A stretch of DNA of 64,000 nt from contig OZ038434.1 in assembly GCA_964036275.1 (NCBI GenBank), forward strand, positions 14,993,879 to 15,057,878, in the 5' to 3' direction. Under the pieces are notes generated by a model that saw only the letters and a list, made by a program, of their open reading frames with translations, had not been told where the DNA came from and did not search any database. This document shows positions 49,253 to 60,300 of the stretch, one piece after another; the stretch's first letter is position 1; each line of letters opens with the position of its first letter. The translations under genes and the position numbers were made by a program. The DNA comes from Litoditis marina (lineage: Eukaryota > Nematoda > Chromadorea > Rhabditida > Rhabditidae).

Positions 49253-51817
49253 TCATGGTAGATCACCACGTTGAAATATGATGTTGGGCAGTCTCATACC
49301 TGAAAAACATATTTTTATTAGGTATGAACTGTCTACGGAAAATTATCTGTAGGACTCGTTCAAGAAACGCACGGCAAGTTTCTCTCTGTTTCGCTGTGTT
49401 TGTAATATGACTTCACAATCATGATTTGCGGTTTCTGATATGTGTGGAAGTGGAACTACAACTTGGATTGATTCGCGCTTTATCTTTATTGATTTTCAAA
49501 TACGTTCATTTGACAAAAGCTGGCAAAACTGTGAATTTTACTGTTTTTGTCATCACTGTTTTTTATAAGAGTCACCGTGAAAGTTCGATATTTTCCGAGG
49601 GAGTCTATGGAAAAACAACATTCTCACCAAGTCTCCTCTTCCTGACTCCATGATCGAATCGACCCATGGAGAGAAGATTCGGAAGACGCATGCCTATAAA
49701 TATGTTTACAGTAGATGTGCATCAACAGCGAGCGAAGCGAGATTATGTTTCCGTTGTCTCATTTCTCACTATAAAGTTTCGTTTTGTTTTGAACAGTTTG
49801 GTTGTAGTGAAGACGATTAATTCATCATTGTAGGTCATAACTTTCTCACCGAGCCTTCTCTTTTGGACTGCATGATCCAACTGACCTAGCGATAGAAAGT
49901 TAGGCAGACGCATTCCTGAAGAGTATTTTGACAGAAGTTGTGGACTGACCGATTTGATTCATTACATATTCTTTATTTTAAAGAGGAATACCGAAGATAT
50001 CAAACAACATATTTTCTTTTTATCTTTTCTGTATTAAATTTGTCATGAATTCCACTTTAGTTAGTTTTTGTTTATTTTTCAATTCTTAATGTACACTCAG
50101 TCAACTACACTCAATTGAAACAGGCAGAACCGTCCGTAATTCCACGGTTTACTAGATTTTTCTCATCAGTTCTGTTATGTTTTTACTAAATACAACATCT
50201 ACTGATTGGCCACAAGTATAATGTCAGTCTGTTACCTAATCTCCGTTTTCTTATTGAATGAGTCCACTGCTGCATTGACAGAATGCTGGGAAGACGAATA
50301 CCTGTAAATTTAACAGTTATTCTAAACCAGTTGTTAACAATTGAAATGCATCAAATTTGAAACATTTGAAGTTTTACGTGTAGTCATCAACGTGTACTTG
50401 TCGACAGAATGATTACATGAACGGAATATCTGACAACGTGGTGAAGTGTACAAAAAGTCAACTATGATGTACCAGACACGGCGTACGTCGCACCCCGTCT
50501 AGTTCCCGTAGTCGTCACCAACCGTAAGGCGGAAGGGTCCTGTATATCTTAATTTCCGCTGTGTACGGACACACGTTCTCCATTCCAGAGTTAGTCGGTT
50601 ATGCTCTCTCGTGGCGCAGTGGTTATTGCCCAGGATCGTCTGCTCGCAGGTTTGGGGGGGGGGGGAGTGACAATCTACTCAAAACCCGGTAGTATTCATC
50701 GTGTACTTAATTTTCAGCTAGCGCGCAAACTGAACGTTTCCAAAGTTAACGACTATTTTTGACTGCTACAGTTTCTAGTGCATTCTTTTTATCTCCACTT
50801 TTTTCAACATACACCGCCACCTTGTCCAATAATCAACAAGTTGAAAACATCAATAAGTTTAAAATAATTACAATATTCAAGTTCAAAACATACCCATTCT
50901 TCTCGCTGATCCCGAATGCAGTTCCGTATGCTCAGGCAGAATTCGAAGCGACGGAAAATCTGCAAAATATCTATAACTGGGTGAGCGGTGCTATCTAACT
51001 TTCAGAGAGGTGAGAAAAAAAATTCAAGGTATATTTCCCAGGAGAAGGTATCGCCTTACTATTCTTCTCGATCTGAGTACGTATGCCAGAAGATCCCGGC
51101 CTCTTCATCCCAACCTGCGTCTCTCGCTCTGCCTCACCATTTCTCGTCTCTTACATCCCGGCGGGATGAAAGAGCAGAGAAATAGCGTATGTTTGAGGAG
51201 ACGCAGGATGGGATGAAGGCGGCGGAATCTTCTAGCATACGTACTCTAGCTATTCTTCGAAGAACGTTCGATTTTTATTCTGAAGCGTGAAACATTCGCG
51301 AAAAATCGCGACGAGAGAATAATGAAACATCGATAACATACAGTTTTTTGCAATATGCTCATTATGTGGTTTTTTCTACTGTGTCAATATTTCATACCCA
51401 TTAGTAGTTTGCGGCACTTGTAACCCAAGAGGAGAGGAAAAATGAAGTGCGCAAGTTGGAGAGACCCATTTCGGGAACTACCCTCGGGATCTTTTATTAG
51501 AAGCAAAATGAAAATCACGTGAAGTTAGCATTCTAATGTACTCTGTCCGTGCACGTTTCTGAGTTTTTCTGTGTTTAAAATATTTCACGTGACTGTGCAA
51601 TTGACTTATAGTATACTGTACATGTTTTCGTTAAAAGGTGAGAGAAGTGTACCTCTTCGTCTACTCTTCGTCTTCTGAATGGGAGAAGTTGTGGCGAGGG
51701 AGAGAATTGCGAGTAAACATAAATATGACAAAGGGCGATAATATCGCATTTACCTGGAACCAAATCAATCAGTAAATCTGACTCACATACAAATGTGAGC
51801 AACAAACAGTTAGCCAT
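49253..51817 (-). CDS. Secreted tandem-repeat peptide precursor-like protein, 124 aa
   Basis: Six exons in transcript order: 51817-51754, 50959-50894, 50301-50236, 49916-49851, 49693-49628, 49299-49253. Exons 2-5 are each exactly 66 nt, all introns are phase 1, and the last exon stops after 15 codons. Exon 1 encodes a possible signal peptide (MANCLLLTFVCESDLLIDLV). Repeats read IRLPSILSMQQWTHSIRKRR, MRLPNFLSLGQLDHAVQKRR, MRLPNLLSMGRFDHGVRKRR and a final MRLPNIIFQRGDLP; exon 2 is a diverged version (FPSLRILPEHTELHSGSARR). Each is joined by L/M-G. Repeats separated by dibasic or tribasic sites suggest a neuropeptide-like prohormone cut at KRR, giving LGMRLPN-type peptides. No amidation Gly precedes KRR. 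The four-fold repeat of length, phase and sequence makes chance very unlikely. Weak point: the link to the distant first exon. Confidence 0.72.
50604..50665 (+). repeat. Degenerate tRNA-like head followed by poly-G
   Basis: CTCTCGTGGCGCAGTGGTTATTGCC is a good A box and D arm. Where the B box should be, the sequence passes into GGTTT and then 12 G. It is a decayed tRNA-derived sequence in an intron of the peptide-precursor gene. Confidence 0.4.
51076..51245. repeat. Hairpin MITE-like element (CTGCGTCTC family)
   Basis: The left arm TACGTATGCCAGAAGATCCC ... CATCCCAACCTGCGTCTC is mirrored on the right (GAGACGCAGGATGGGATG ... TCTTCTAGCATACGTA). The words CTGCGTCTC and GAGACGCAGG recur near 56650 and at 57190-57300. 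Confidence 0.7.
51514..51600. repeat. Short palindromic MITE-like element, copy 2
   Basis: TCACGTGAAGTTAGCATT ... ATTTCACGTGACTGTGCAA; opposite orientation to copy 1 at 15383. Lies in an intron of the peptide-precursor gene. Confidence 0.65.
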
Positions 51818-52617
51818 AATATTTCCATCAGGTTATGATTTTGAACAAAATTTTACTACATTGAAATCTCTACTTGAAAATTAATGCAAATCTTCATAGA
51901 GTGTACCACATTTTCTTCAATTGAAACACTGTAATAAACAAAGTTCACAAAAATAGAACAAACCAAGATCCTAACCAACGTATGTATAGAACTATAGAAA
52001 TGGTGGGTGGGTGAAAAAGGGCCGAATTTGTATTCCGCCTTGATACTTGATCTACTTAGTATGCCAGTCGCCAACTCTTATGATGTTTTAGTTCGTGAGC
52101 AAGACAGAGGAAAGAGTGGAATCCAACCTAATTATCTTCAAATTATTTGAGACGTTGGCTCCAATGCAGTGTTCTTTATTAGTGTTTTACAATTTCGGCA
52201 TTAATAAATAACAAATGATGTCTTCATTCGCATACATGTCTTTCGATTGGAGGCAGAATGTAGATGTTTACCGGTCAAACAAACAATGTGTTTGTACAAA
52301 TGACCAGAGATTTCTTCATACATGTCCAATTTTGGGCGTTTTTTACAATTACCCACTGAATGATTCCAGATTCAAACCGGCTTTCAGTGCCGTTCTCGAT
52401 CTTACAGCCTGTTTTATCGCGGCGTAGCAGATACCTCATAAGCTACTCGTGAATTCTCAATGTTGTGGCATAGCAATCAATAGAATCTCATGAGAAGCTC
52501 ATGCTGATGGCTCATGGGGAATCTCATGAGATTTTGGAGCAATTGCTACGCCGCTCGGTAATATTATTGCACTGTGTTAATTTTGTTTCAGTACAATGGA
52601 ATATTCAAATTTATGGT
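51818..52617. other. Spacer between two minus-strand genes
   Basis: Promoter side of the peptide-precursor gene and 3' flank of the cysteine-cluster gene. Contains a palindromic element at 52419-52555. I find no exon-like segment with matching splice sites. Confidence 0.4.
52419..52555. repeat. Hairpin MITE-like element with GCGGCGTAGCA ends
   Basis: Left GCGGCGTAGCAG and right ATTGCTACGCCGC are inverted. An inner mirror TCTCATGAGAAGCTCATG / CTCATGGGGAATCTCATGAG gives a nested hairpin. Non-coding, intergenic. Confidence 0.7.
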
Positions 52618-55541
52618 TCAGAGTGATATCGTGGTGACTCCTATCTTGTTCTCCGTTGCATCCAAACATTCTGGCGAACAGAAACACATTCCATTTCGCT
52701 CGGGGAACTGATTCGGCTGGAATGAAATGACAAATAAAACAACATAATGTGTTGCAGTATTGCGAGAAATCAATTGTTCAGTTTCGGTGTCATCACCCTA
52801 CTCAGTAGAATTCAAACTACTATAGAAGGGCAGATTGCGGAACTATCCGGTATTACGAACTCTGTTTACATTCCTATACAATTCATTTGTGGTTACATTA
52901 TCACGCTGAACATACATTTTCTATATTGCCGAAAAACAAGTTTTTAATGTGTTCACGTCTTCGTTCAATTTTTCACCTGTTGTTCGAGCATTCCACAATA
53001 GGAGCACAACTTCAATCCCATCCGAATCTTCTTGTCCACAAATCTGTCTCCGAATATCATTCTGGCCCCATCCGGGCGCCATTGCGATAGAATGTAACGG
53101 TCAAAGTCTAGCAGAACCCAGGTTCGGTTACCTGAAAAAAAATTTAATAGACAATTAAGTTCAATAAACTGTATGAAAGTTTATACAATTTACTCATACT
53201 CCTCCAGAATTTGAATTTCTCCTAGAACAGAATCTAAAAGTTGTAATGCACTCGTCTGGCAGAACCAGGTCGGTTACCCGATCAATTTTCATAGTGGTAT
53301 GTAGAAAGGATTTTATGAATATAACACGATATACGGTACACGGAGCAACTACTCGTAGGCAAAGAACATCTCAAGAATTGTGCTCAAAATACTAATAAAA
53401 TGAAGGTACCTTTGAAAAACTCCTGGAAAAGCACAACTCGATCATCTGGCTGCCATTCGGGGTCAGTTTCGAAACGAATTCCCTTTTTCTTTTCCCTCTC
53501 CGTTTTCCATCTCTCTTGCAGAATGCACAGCACACGCATAAACACGATAAACGCGTACTTCTGTCCTGAAATATTACCATAAAAAAAAGAATATGAACAA
53601 AAACCGAAAGTTCTGTTATTTGTGTTCCCGTAAAAGCCAAAACTTTGCTCGCGTGTTGTGACCGAAATATGGGCTCATGAATCTCATGTAGTTGGGGAGG
53701 TTTTTTTTTCAATTCTTCTCTGATCTTCCTCAAAGCAAATGGTTTCTATACCACTGAATGTTCCATTTGTTTTTGCAGAGAGACGACCAGTAGGAAATCG
53801 TTCAAACAGCGGTACACCCGTTATATAGTTGCTAAGAAGGGTCGCAACTAACCATCTGCTACTTTGTAGGTCATGGGGTTTGGCTGTCCAAATATTCTGC
53901 AGAAAGACTCCTGAGTTTCTTTGATTTGAAAGGGATTTTGTGTGGGATGTCCGGAAGATAGGGCGAGAAGAGTCTCACTGATCAGAGGGAAACCAACCAC
54001 CACACCGAGATCCGATAAGAACTGAAATCACACATTGTAGAACACACACATTATTATGTAGACCTTCAACTAAAATGTTATTTTATGGGTAAGGGCGTAT
54101 CAGCGCGTTGTACGATGGAAATGAAGTGTCAAACACTCGGTTTTCTTACTGACTTTACCTTGTATCATTCAAGAAAGCTAGATAAACGATGAAATCATTT
54201 CACCTTTCAGTTTAACACCTCTCGATCATGCTTTTTGTACTTTGTAGTTTTGCTCGACGGTTCCATTATTAGGTTCTACTTCACAGAATCTCTGGGCACT
54301 CGTTTTGCCATTTCAATTTTTGTGAGCAAACAGGTATTACTACTTTTTGTTTCGTCGAATAGATGTCAAATGAACTTCAGAGTATCCTCCTCGCATACCT
54401 CGGCAGCAACTCATACTAGAAGTAAACTGAATGGTCACGTAAAGTTAGCATTTAAAAAATGTATCGTGCACTTTTTCATTGCATGTTTTTGAGTTCCGCT
54501 GTGTTCAACTTGTTTCACGTGACTGTGCAATTGAATAACAGTTTAGCCTCACATGAACGCCACCACACAATGAAAGTCACTCAGAAATGATCCTTACCTG
54601 TTCAGCCCTAGCCGAGTCGGACTTCTCCTCCGCCAGCGTCCGATGTACAGCCGTGAACGCATCGTCACAATGGAAGAGGGTGGTGTCGTCCGATTGCACG
54701 TAGTTGACAACGTAGCCCCGCACAGAGATCACCAGACGAGACCACCAGAGACGCGAGAGCGAAGAACGCATCTGCAAAATAATATTCTTTTAGGGAGGTA
54801 ATGAATACCCATACTCTACATTTTTATGTATGTAGTTTCACAATATCAAGTTGTCCAGCGTTAAAAAGCCATGAAATCCTTAACCTAGCTAATGATATGG
54901 AATAATACTCTCCATTTTTTCAAAGCTTCTCGAAATTTACGATTCGAACGCAATAAATAATCTAAAGTTGTAGCCAAATTGTCTATTCTCAAGTAACATT
55001 ATTTGCCAGATAGGAGTAATCAAGCAACACAATATAGGACAGGGTTCTTTAAAAGGCAGGTGTATACAGTCAGTTTTGCTCTGCTGTCGTGAGCTTGCTG
55101 TATTTGTAAATTTATTAGTTGTTTTTCGGTCAAGAATCGTGAATGAGCTTTTACCCAGATCAAACTACAAAAAAACATTCGTCACTCCTTGATCCGTCAA
55201 ACCTGTCGAATGCTGTCAATTTCCGGTTGGATTGTCCCTGGTTTTGTATTCAAACGAGCATCTTTCGGGAATAGCTCAGTATCCTCCATTGAGACTGGTA
55301 ACGTCATCACAAAGCCTAAATAACAAAGTGTACAAGATTCAATTTTTGTGAGAGTTTTAGTTTCAAGCAGTGAATTGTCGAAATCTACGGAAGGAGAGGC
55401 AACTTGCTTATATTCGAGACAATAAGTTTTGTTGAGTCACCTTTTGGAAAAATAGCTAAACATAACATCAAACATTTGTAATACAGAACCAAAATAATTT
55501 TCTTTTTTTGGAAATCAATATTGAAACTGACCGCGCGGCAT
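52618..55541 (-). CDS. 291-aa protein with C-terminal cysteine cluster, unrecognised family
   Basis: Seven phase-matched exons in transcript order: 55541-55532, 55315-55203, 54771-54598, 54021-53853, 53565-53410, 53131-52977, 52716-52618. Begins MPRGFVMTLPVSMEDTELFP and has no signal peptide. The middle is mixed helical with RWKTEREKKKG and a DPEWQPDDRVVLF stretch. The end carries CSYCGM and, 14 residues later, CFCSPEC; this CxxC ... CxCxxxC spacing could bind zinc in a MYND- or ribbon-like way, though the usual MYND histidine is missing. Probably intracellular. An acceptor-like TAG lies seven bases before the ATG. The intron before exon 6 carries a decayed copy of that exon's first bases (53255-53285). 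No function assigned. Confidence 0.75.
54434..54530. repeat. Short palindromic MITE-like element, copy 3
   Basis: GTCACGTAAAGTTAGCATT ... GTTTCACGTGACTGTGCAA, same orientation as copy 2. Lies just downstream of exon 54771-54598 (minus gene) in its intron. Confidence 0.65.
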
Positions 55542-55635
55542 GGTTTTCCTAGTCAAAAGAGAATGGGCTACCCATGTAGCAGAGCAAATACGAAACACCC
55601 CGCAGTGAGTAATGGTTTCGGGGCAAAAAGAGGAG

Positions 55636-55900
55636 AGGAGGGAAGGGGGAAGTCAGTTTGAACTGCCATTCAAGAAGGACACAACGCTCAATCGAAAGAG
55701 AAACCTCCCGCATCGCTTTTCTTCGACAGTTTTCTAGAATAGAGATGGAAGAAAAACGCCGTCCTGCCAGAGTATGTTCCGTTTCTGCGGGGTCTCCTAC
55801 AGTATGATCAAAAGGAAAGGGGAAATCAGTTTGAGCTACCATTCAAAATGAACACAACGCTCATTCTGAAGTGAAACCTCCCACGTTGTTCTGTGTCAAC
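55636..55900 (-). repeat. Degenerate tandem duplication, period about 170 bp
   Basis: GGGGGAAGTCAGTTTGAACTG...ACACAACGCTCAATC (55647-55695) is repeated as GGGGAAATCAGTTTGAGCTA...ACACAACGCTCATTC (55820-55868). Both are followed by AAACCTCCC. Just upstream of the cysteine-cluster gene, so it could carry promoter elements. Confidence 0.6.
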
Positions 55901-56449
55901 ACTATTCGAAAAATATAGATCGAACAAGAAAGAAATGTCATTTCGTGGTGTGCTTGCTTCATTTCTGGATCGACTCCCAGAGTCTGGAGAAAAACACTCT
56001 AACATGGTTTATGCTTTAGTTTCTGCTATCTATGCGTAGTTCATCAAATCGTGAGTCACGTATAACGAGACCGGTTCGCTTTTGTTTCGGGGAGAAATTC
56101 AGCACATAATACAATAATATCATCCACAGGAATCAATGGAGACTATTTCTGTTTTAAACAAGTGCTGCACAGCTAAACATAGTAGTCGATGGTTGGAATA
56201 ATGTGTAATCATCAGCTGATGGGATAAGATGGGTGTTTCTCCTGAGTTGCGCGTGGGTTGACCATTTAATGAGAAACCGGTTGCCTCTTCGGTCGCGCGC
56301 GGCCGATCCCTATTATTTTTCTCTCCAGAAAATGATTAGAAAAACTTGAACCGGATATTCACCTTGTTTGAAGTACATTACCCTCTTTCTCCTTTTGTCG
56401 ACAAGATAATTATGGAGGTGTACTATAGTTATCGGTTTGAACGTAGAAT

Positions 56450-56504
56450 GTGATATCCCAGAGTTACCACTCGCTCACACGCAGTGGTAACTCTGGGATA
56501 TCAC
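56450..56504. repeat. Perfect 22-bp-arm hairpin
   Basis: GTGATATCCCAGAGTTACC.. at 56450-56471 is exactly mirrored at 56483-56504 with an 11-base loop. Intergenic, no coding. Confidence 0.85.
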
Positions 56505-57189
56505 CCATGTACCACGTAGCTGTGAGATAGTTCATGCTCTGCGAAATCACTGACTCGGCCCCCGCCGACTGAGTCGAAATTGAGACGGCAACGACAATGT
56601 CGCTGCCGTGACAAATTTTACTGATGAAAATAGCCTATGTTTTGAGGAGACGCAGGCTGATAAACAACAGTTAAAACTGAGACGGCAACGACATTGTCGC
56701 GGCCGTCTCACGTTTTACTCATAGTGAGATTTGAGAGTCCTGAAGATTACTAGCGCGCTGAGAACCGTAGCAAATTGGAAGCGAACGGGTAACGTAGTGA
56801 TTTTTGCAGAAAGTCTCTCGTGCTATTTCATCAGAAAAAAATATACACCAGTTGAAGTAAACGTATATTTCTTGATTGATCCTAAAAACTTGAACACAAC
56901 AACACGTACTTCACATCGTCGTAGGCATAGTAATCGAACCTATGTACTATATCTAGTTATACTATCTGAAAAACTCTCTCGACATTCCTTTGAGCTATTT
57001 TGATCATAATATTCACCTATTATATAAACAAAATATTTACGTGCAACATGAACCACGATTTTGCATCTTTATCCATCCATTCCATTGAATGTGATGTTTG
57101 CCACATGTTTCAGGTGACTCTACAATTGCCTAACAGTTATTATCGCTATACCGAATCAATAATTATGCACAGGTCATCTCCCGAAATAT

Positions 57190-57310
57190 CAGACCGCAAC
57201 CTGCGTCTCTTTGAGCGTAATATATTTCTCGGCTCTTACATGACGACCGGTGTACGGGTCTTGCGAAAACTGCACGAAACGAGAGACGCAGGATGGGATC
57301 AAATTGCTGG
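57190..57310. repeat. Hairpin element of the CTGCGTCTC family
   Basis: CAACCTGCGTCTCTTTG near 57195 and AACGAGAGACGCAGGATGGG near 57280 form inverted arms. They match the arms of the element at 51076-51245. It ends about 20 bases from the stop codon of the LACT-type gene, so it may lie in the 3'UTR. Confidence 0.55.
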
Positions 57311-57329
57311 GGTATTGCAGAATACGGAT

Positions 57330-60300
57330 TCAAATCAGTTCATAGAGTCTGGTCACGAGTCGATGCCACGGTTCAACCAAATCAGCGTCCGCTATTTTCA
57401 GTCCATTTGTCACGTAGGCATAGGACAATCCATGATGAACGTCCACACGCACGTTTTGACCTCCGAAACCCGAATGACCGAAGATCCAATCGCCCTGGAA
57501 TGATATAGCGAGAATGAGGATATTGTTATAAGGACATCTGTATCAATAGAGAAAACCAAATCCTGAATCTTTCTAAAAACTGAAAATGAAAATGAAAATG
57601 GGCGAAAAAAGCTATTTAATTTTCAAAAAAGAATAATACCATATTAGATTGGTTATCTCATAAATTTCACTCGTGAGGTACCTCATGAGACCAGGCTTCC
57701 TCAAGACGACCAACCTTGGGGTTCTTGGTGAACTGGTAGCCGTATCCCTTGCTCTCCGGGTAACCGTTCACAATGTCCGGTTCGTCCTCCAAAACTGGTC
57801 GAGACAAATTTTGTCGATAAAATTGTTCGTTGAGAACTGTTTTGTCGGCGAGTAGCGAGTGGAAATGAGCCAATCCTTCTGCATTCCCGATTCCCATGTT
57901 GGATGGCATCGGCAGCAGTCTGTTCTCCACCTTGTTGTACTGAAATGTACTATATGTACGCAACAACTCTGTCTCCTACGAATAATGAATTGAAGACATT
58001 GTTCTCATTACAAAATGAATGAATTGGTTACTTGTTCATATAAAAGCGTTTCCGTTCCTCTCCAGCTCTAATTTCGTACTGTTCTCCACTGCGTTGTTTA
58101 GTTAAAGAACAGAGCTGTGGTACAGCGCTCTCACACTTCAACTGATGGCTCTACTGTTAGTCATCGCACAGTCTCGTGAAACATGTTAAACACAGCAAAA
58201 CTGAGAAATGTGCAATGACAAAGTGCACGTTTCCTCATTAGAATGCTGAATCTACGTGACTATTCAATTTACTTTTAGTATATACGGTGTTTGTTCACTC
58301 GCTGTGTTTGTAATGTTAGTTCGACCCCGTTGTTTTGGTCGAAACTCAGAAAATTGATCAAACTACACGAAAGTTACTCCATATAACTCACGTCCTCGGT
58401 TGTAATCCATGACCATGTGTCGTACAACTTTTTGTAATGTTGATTGTCTCCAGCCATGTATCGTCTGAAATTTTTCTCATATCAAGAGCTTTATTTCGAT
58501 TTTATCTTTCCTTGACATTTTTCTACTGGACATAACATGGTTTCCACATTTTGATCGGGTTATTTTTTGGTCACCTGTCATCAAAACAAAACAAAATGGA
58601 AATAATCCAATTGTTGCATACCCACTACAAGAACAAATAAACAGTATTATCTGAATCGTTTTTTTTATTTGCTCTGAATTATTTTTTTTGAGAATCTATC
58701 TCTTTTTCTCTCCAATAAATTGGACATGGATTTGGAAAAATTGACTGACCGGAGTGCCTCGGGGTTTCTCCGTCCTTGCTCTTTGACCTCCGTTTCGTTA
58801 GGAGCTTGCAGAATCGCCACCCTATTGTTCTGACATTTCGAAGTGAGACCAATTGACAGATCTTTGATGTCTGAAAACATTAAAAATTCTTTTAAAAGAA
58901 TCACTTGATTCCCAAATTGTCAGTTGCTACCTGACGTACACACTATCAATCAGTTCGAAAATTTATGAAATACGAATAGTGCGTATACTTTTATTGTACA
59001 CTATCAAATAAGTACTCAAACACGCATTGCAAAAACTACTACACTGGAAACTTTTGAAACGTTGTTTCCCTCCTTTCGAAAAACCCTCGATTTTTGCCTG
59101 AAACTAGAGACGTACCATATTTCTTCTGAAAATCTTGAGTGAAAATCTCTAGAACTCCTCGGTGTTGGGAATCCAGTCGTCGTATTATTTGATCGATTAA
59201 TAGCCTGAGAAAATATTTATGACTCCATTAGTAACAGTTGTTATTGGTGGCCGGCTATCTTCAAAAACATGCGTTCCTTTTATCTGTTCCTCTTGTTTTC
59301 ATGCTATTTGATACTAAAAATACAGATTCGCAACCCCCAATGCGAACACCCATTTAGTAAACAATTTCCCGATCGTAGCAACGAATCGACAGCAGGAAAT
59401 TTGATCGTTTCTTTTCTAACTTTTTTCCGTCAAGTTTTCCTGAATTTTCATCTTTCTCTCTCTTTTGATTTTGAGTTTCCGTTCGAGTTTCTTCATAGGT
59501 TTTTCCGTGACAAATTGTATGATCAAATATCTAATTCTCGTGAGTATAGTGTGCCCATCAAACTGAAGTACGAATTGGTTACATAAATGTGCGAATCCCG
59601 AGTCGTTTTTGACATTCGAAAGTTTTCGAAGAGCTAAAAAGATTATCTGTCGCTATATACTAGTCGAATTCAGCATACGTGTTTCCTTGTATACTGTAAG
59701 TATTACCGCACGAGCGAACTAGACTCACCCGATAGTCAGTGCATGATACCCCGCTTTCGTACCCGGAGCCCAGGCGGGTGTTGCGTCTTCGAAATACTTG
59801 CTCATTTTACGCCAATCCGTGACATCTTCACGTGACACGTGCTGTTTTGAGTAAGGAAGGGCCGCCTGAGAAGGGCTATGATTATTACGCTGGTATTCGG
59901 ATTTTGTGAAAGCAATGTCTCGAGTGGTGCGTGACTACTAATATATAATTACAGTGTAAATTCAAAAAGTCATACTATGCTATTTTAATTCTGCCAACAC
60001 CACTCTTTCGGATAAAACCTCATTGCTAGCATTGTGGGAATACTCCTAATTCAAATATCGATAGGCTCTCACAGATAAAAAATGCAATGAAACAGTTTGT
60101 GAGAAGGTATCGAAGAATCTCTTTTCTCAAATTATCTCATTACAAATGAAATAACTTAGCGGGCGCAATTCAAAAAGCGAAAAAAAACCTGATGCAGAAC
60201 AACGTGTTGAATGGTGATGTTCTCCTTTCCATTCTTCGCAAATTCCGGCCAGAACTCTGACACTTTTCTGTCATATGACTCGTTTTCCTTCACCATAACA

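Larger units (their letters stand above)
55542..57329. other. Repeat-rich spacer between two minus-strand genes
   Basis: It holds a tandem duplication (55630-55930), a perfect hairpin (56450-56504), mirrored GAGACGGCAACGACA words (56571-56710) and a CTGCGTCTC hairpin (57190-57310). Open frames on plus at 56731-57503 run through these repeats and the last exon of the LACT-type gene, and have no splice support. Confidence 0.45.

Noticed and set aside
57000..57503. 167-codon plus-strand open frame
   Set aside because: It overlaps, antisense, the convincing last exon of the LACT-type gene (HSGFGGQ) and a hairpin repeat.
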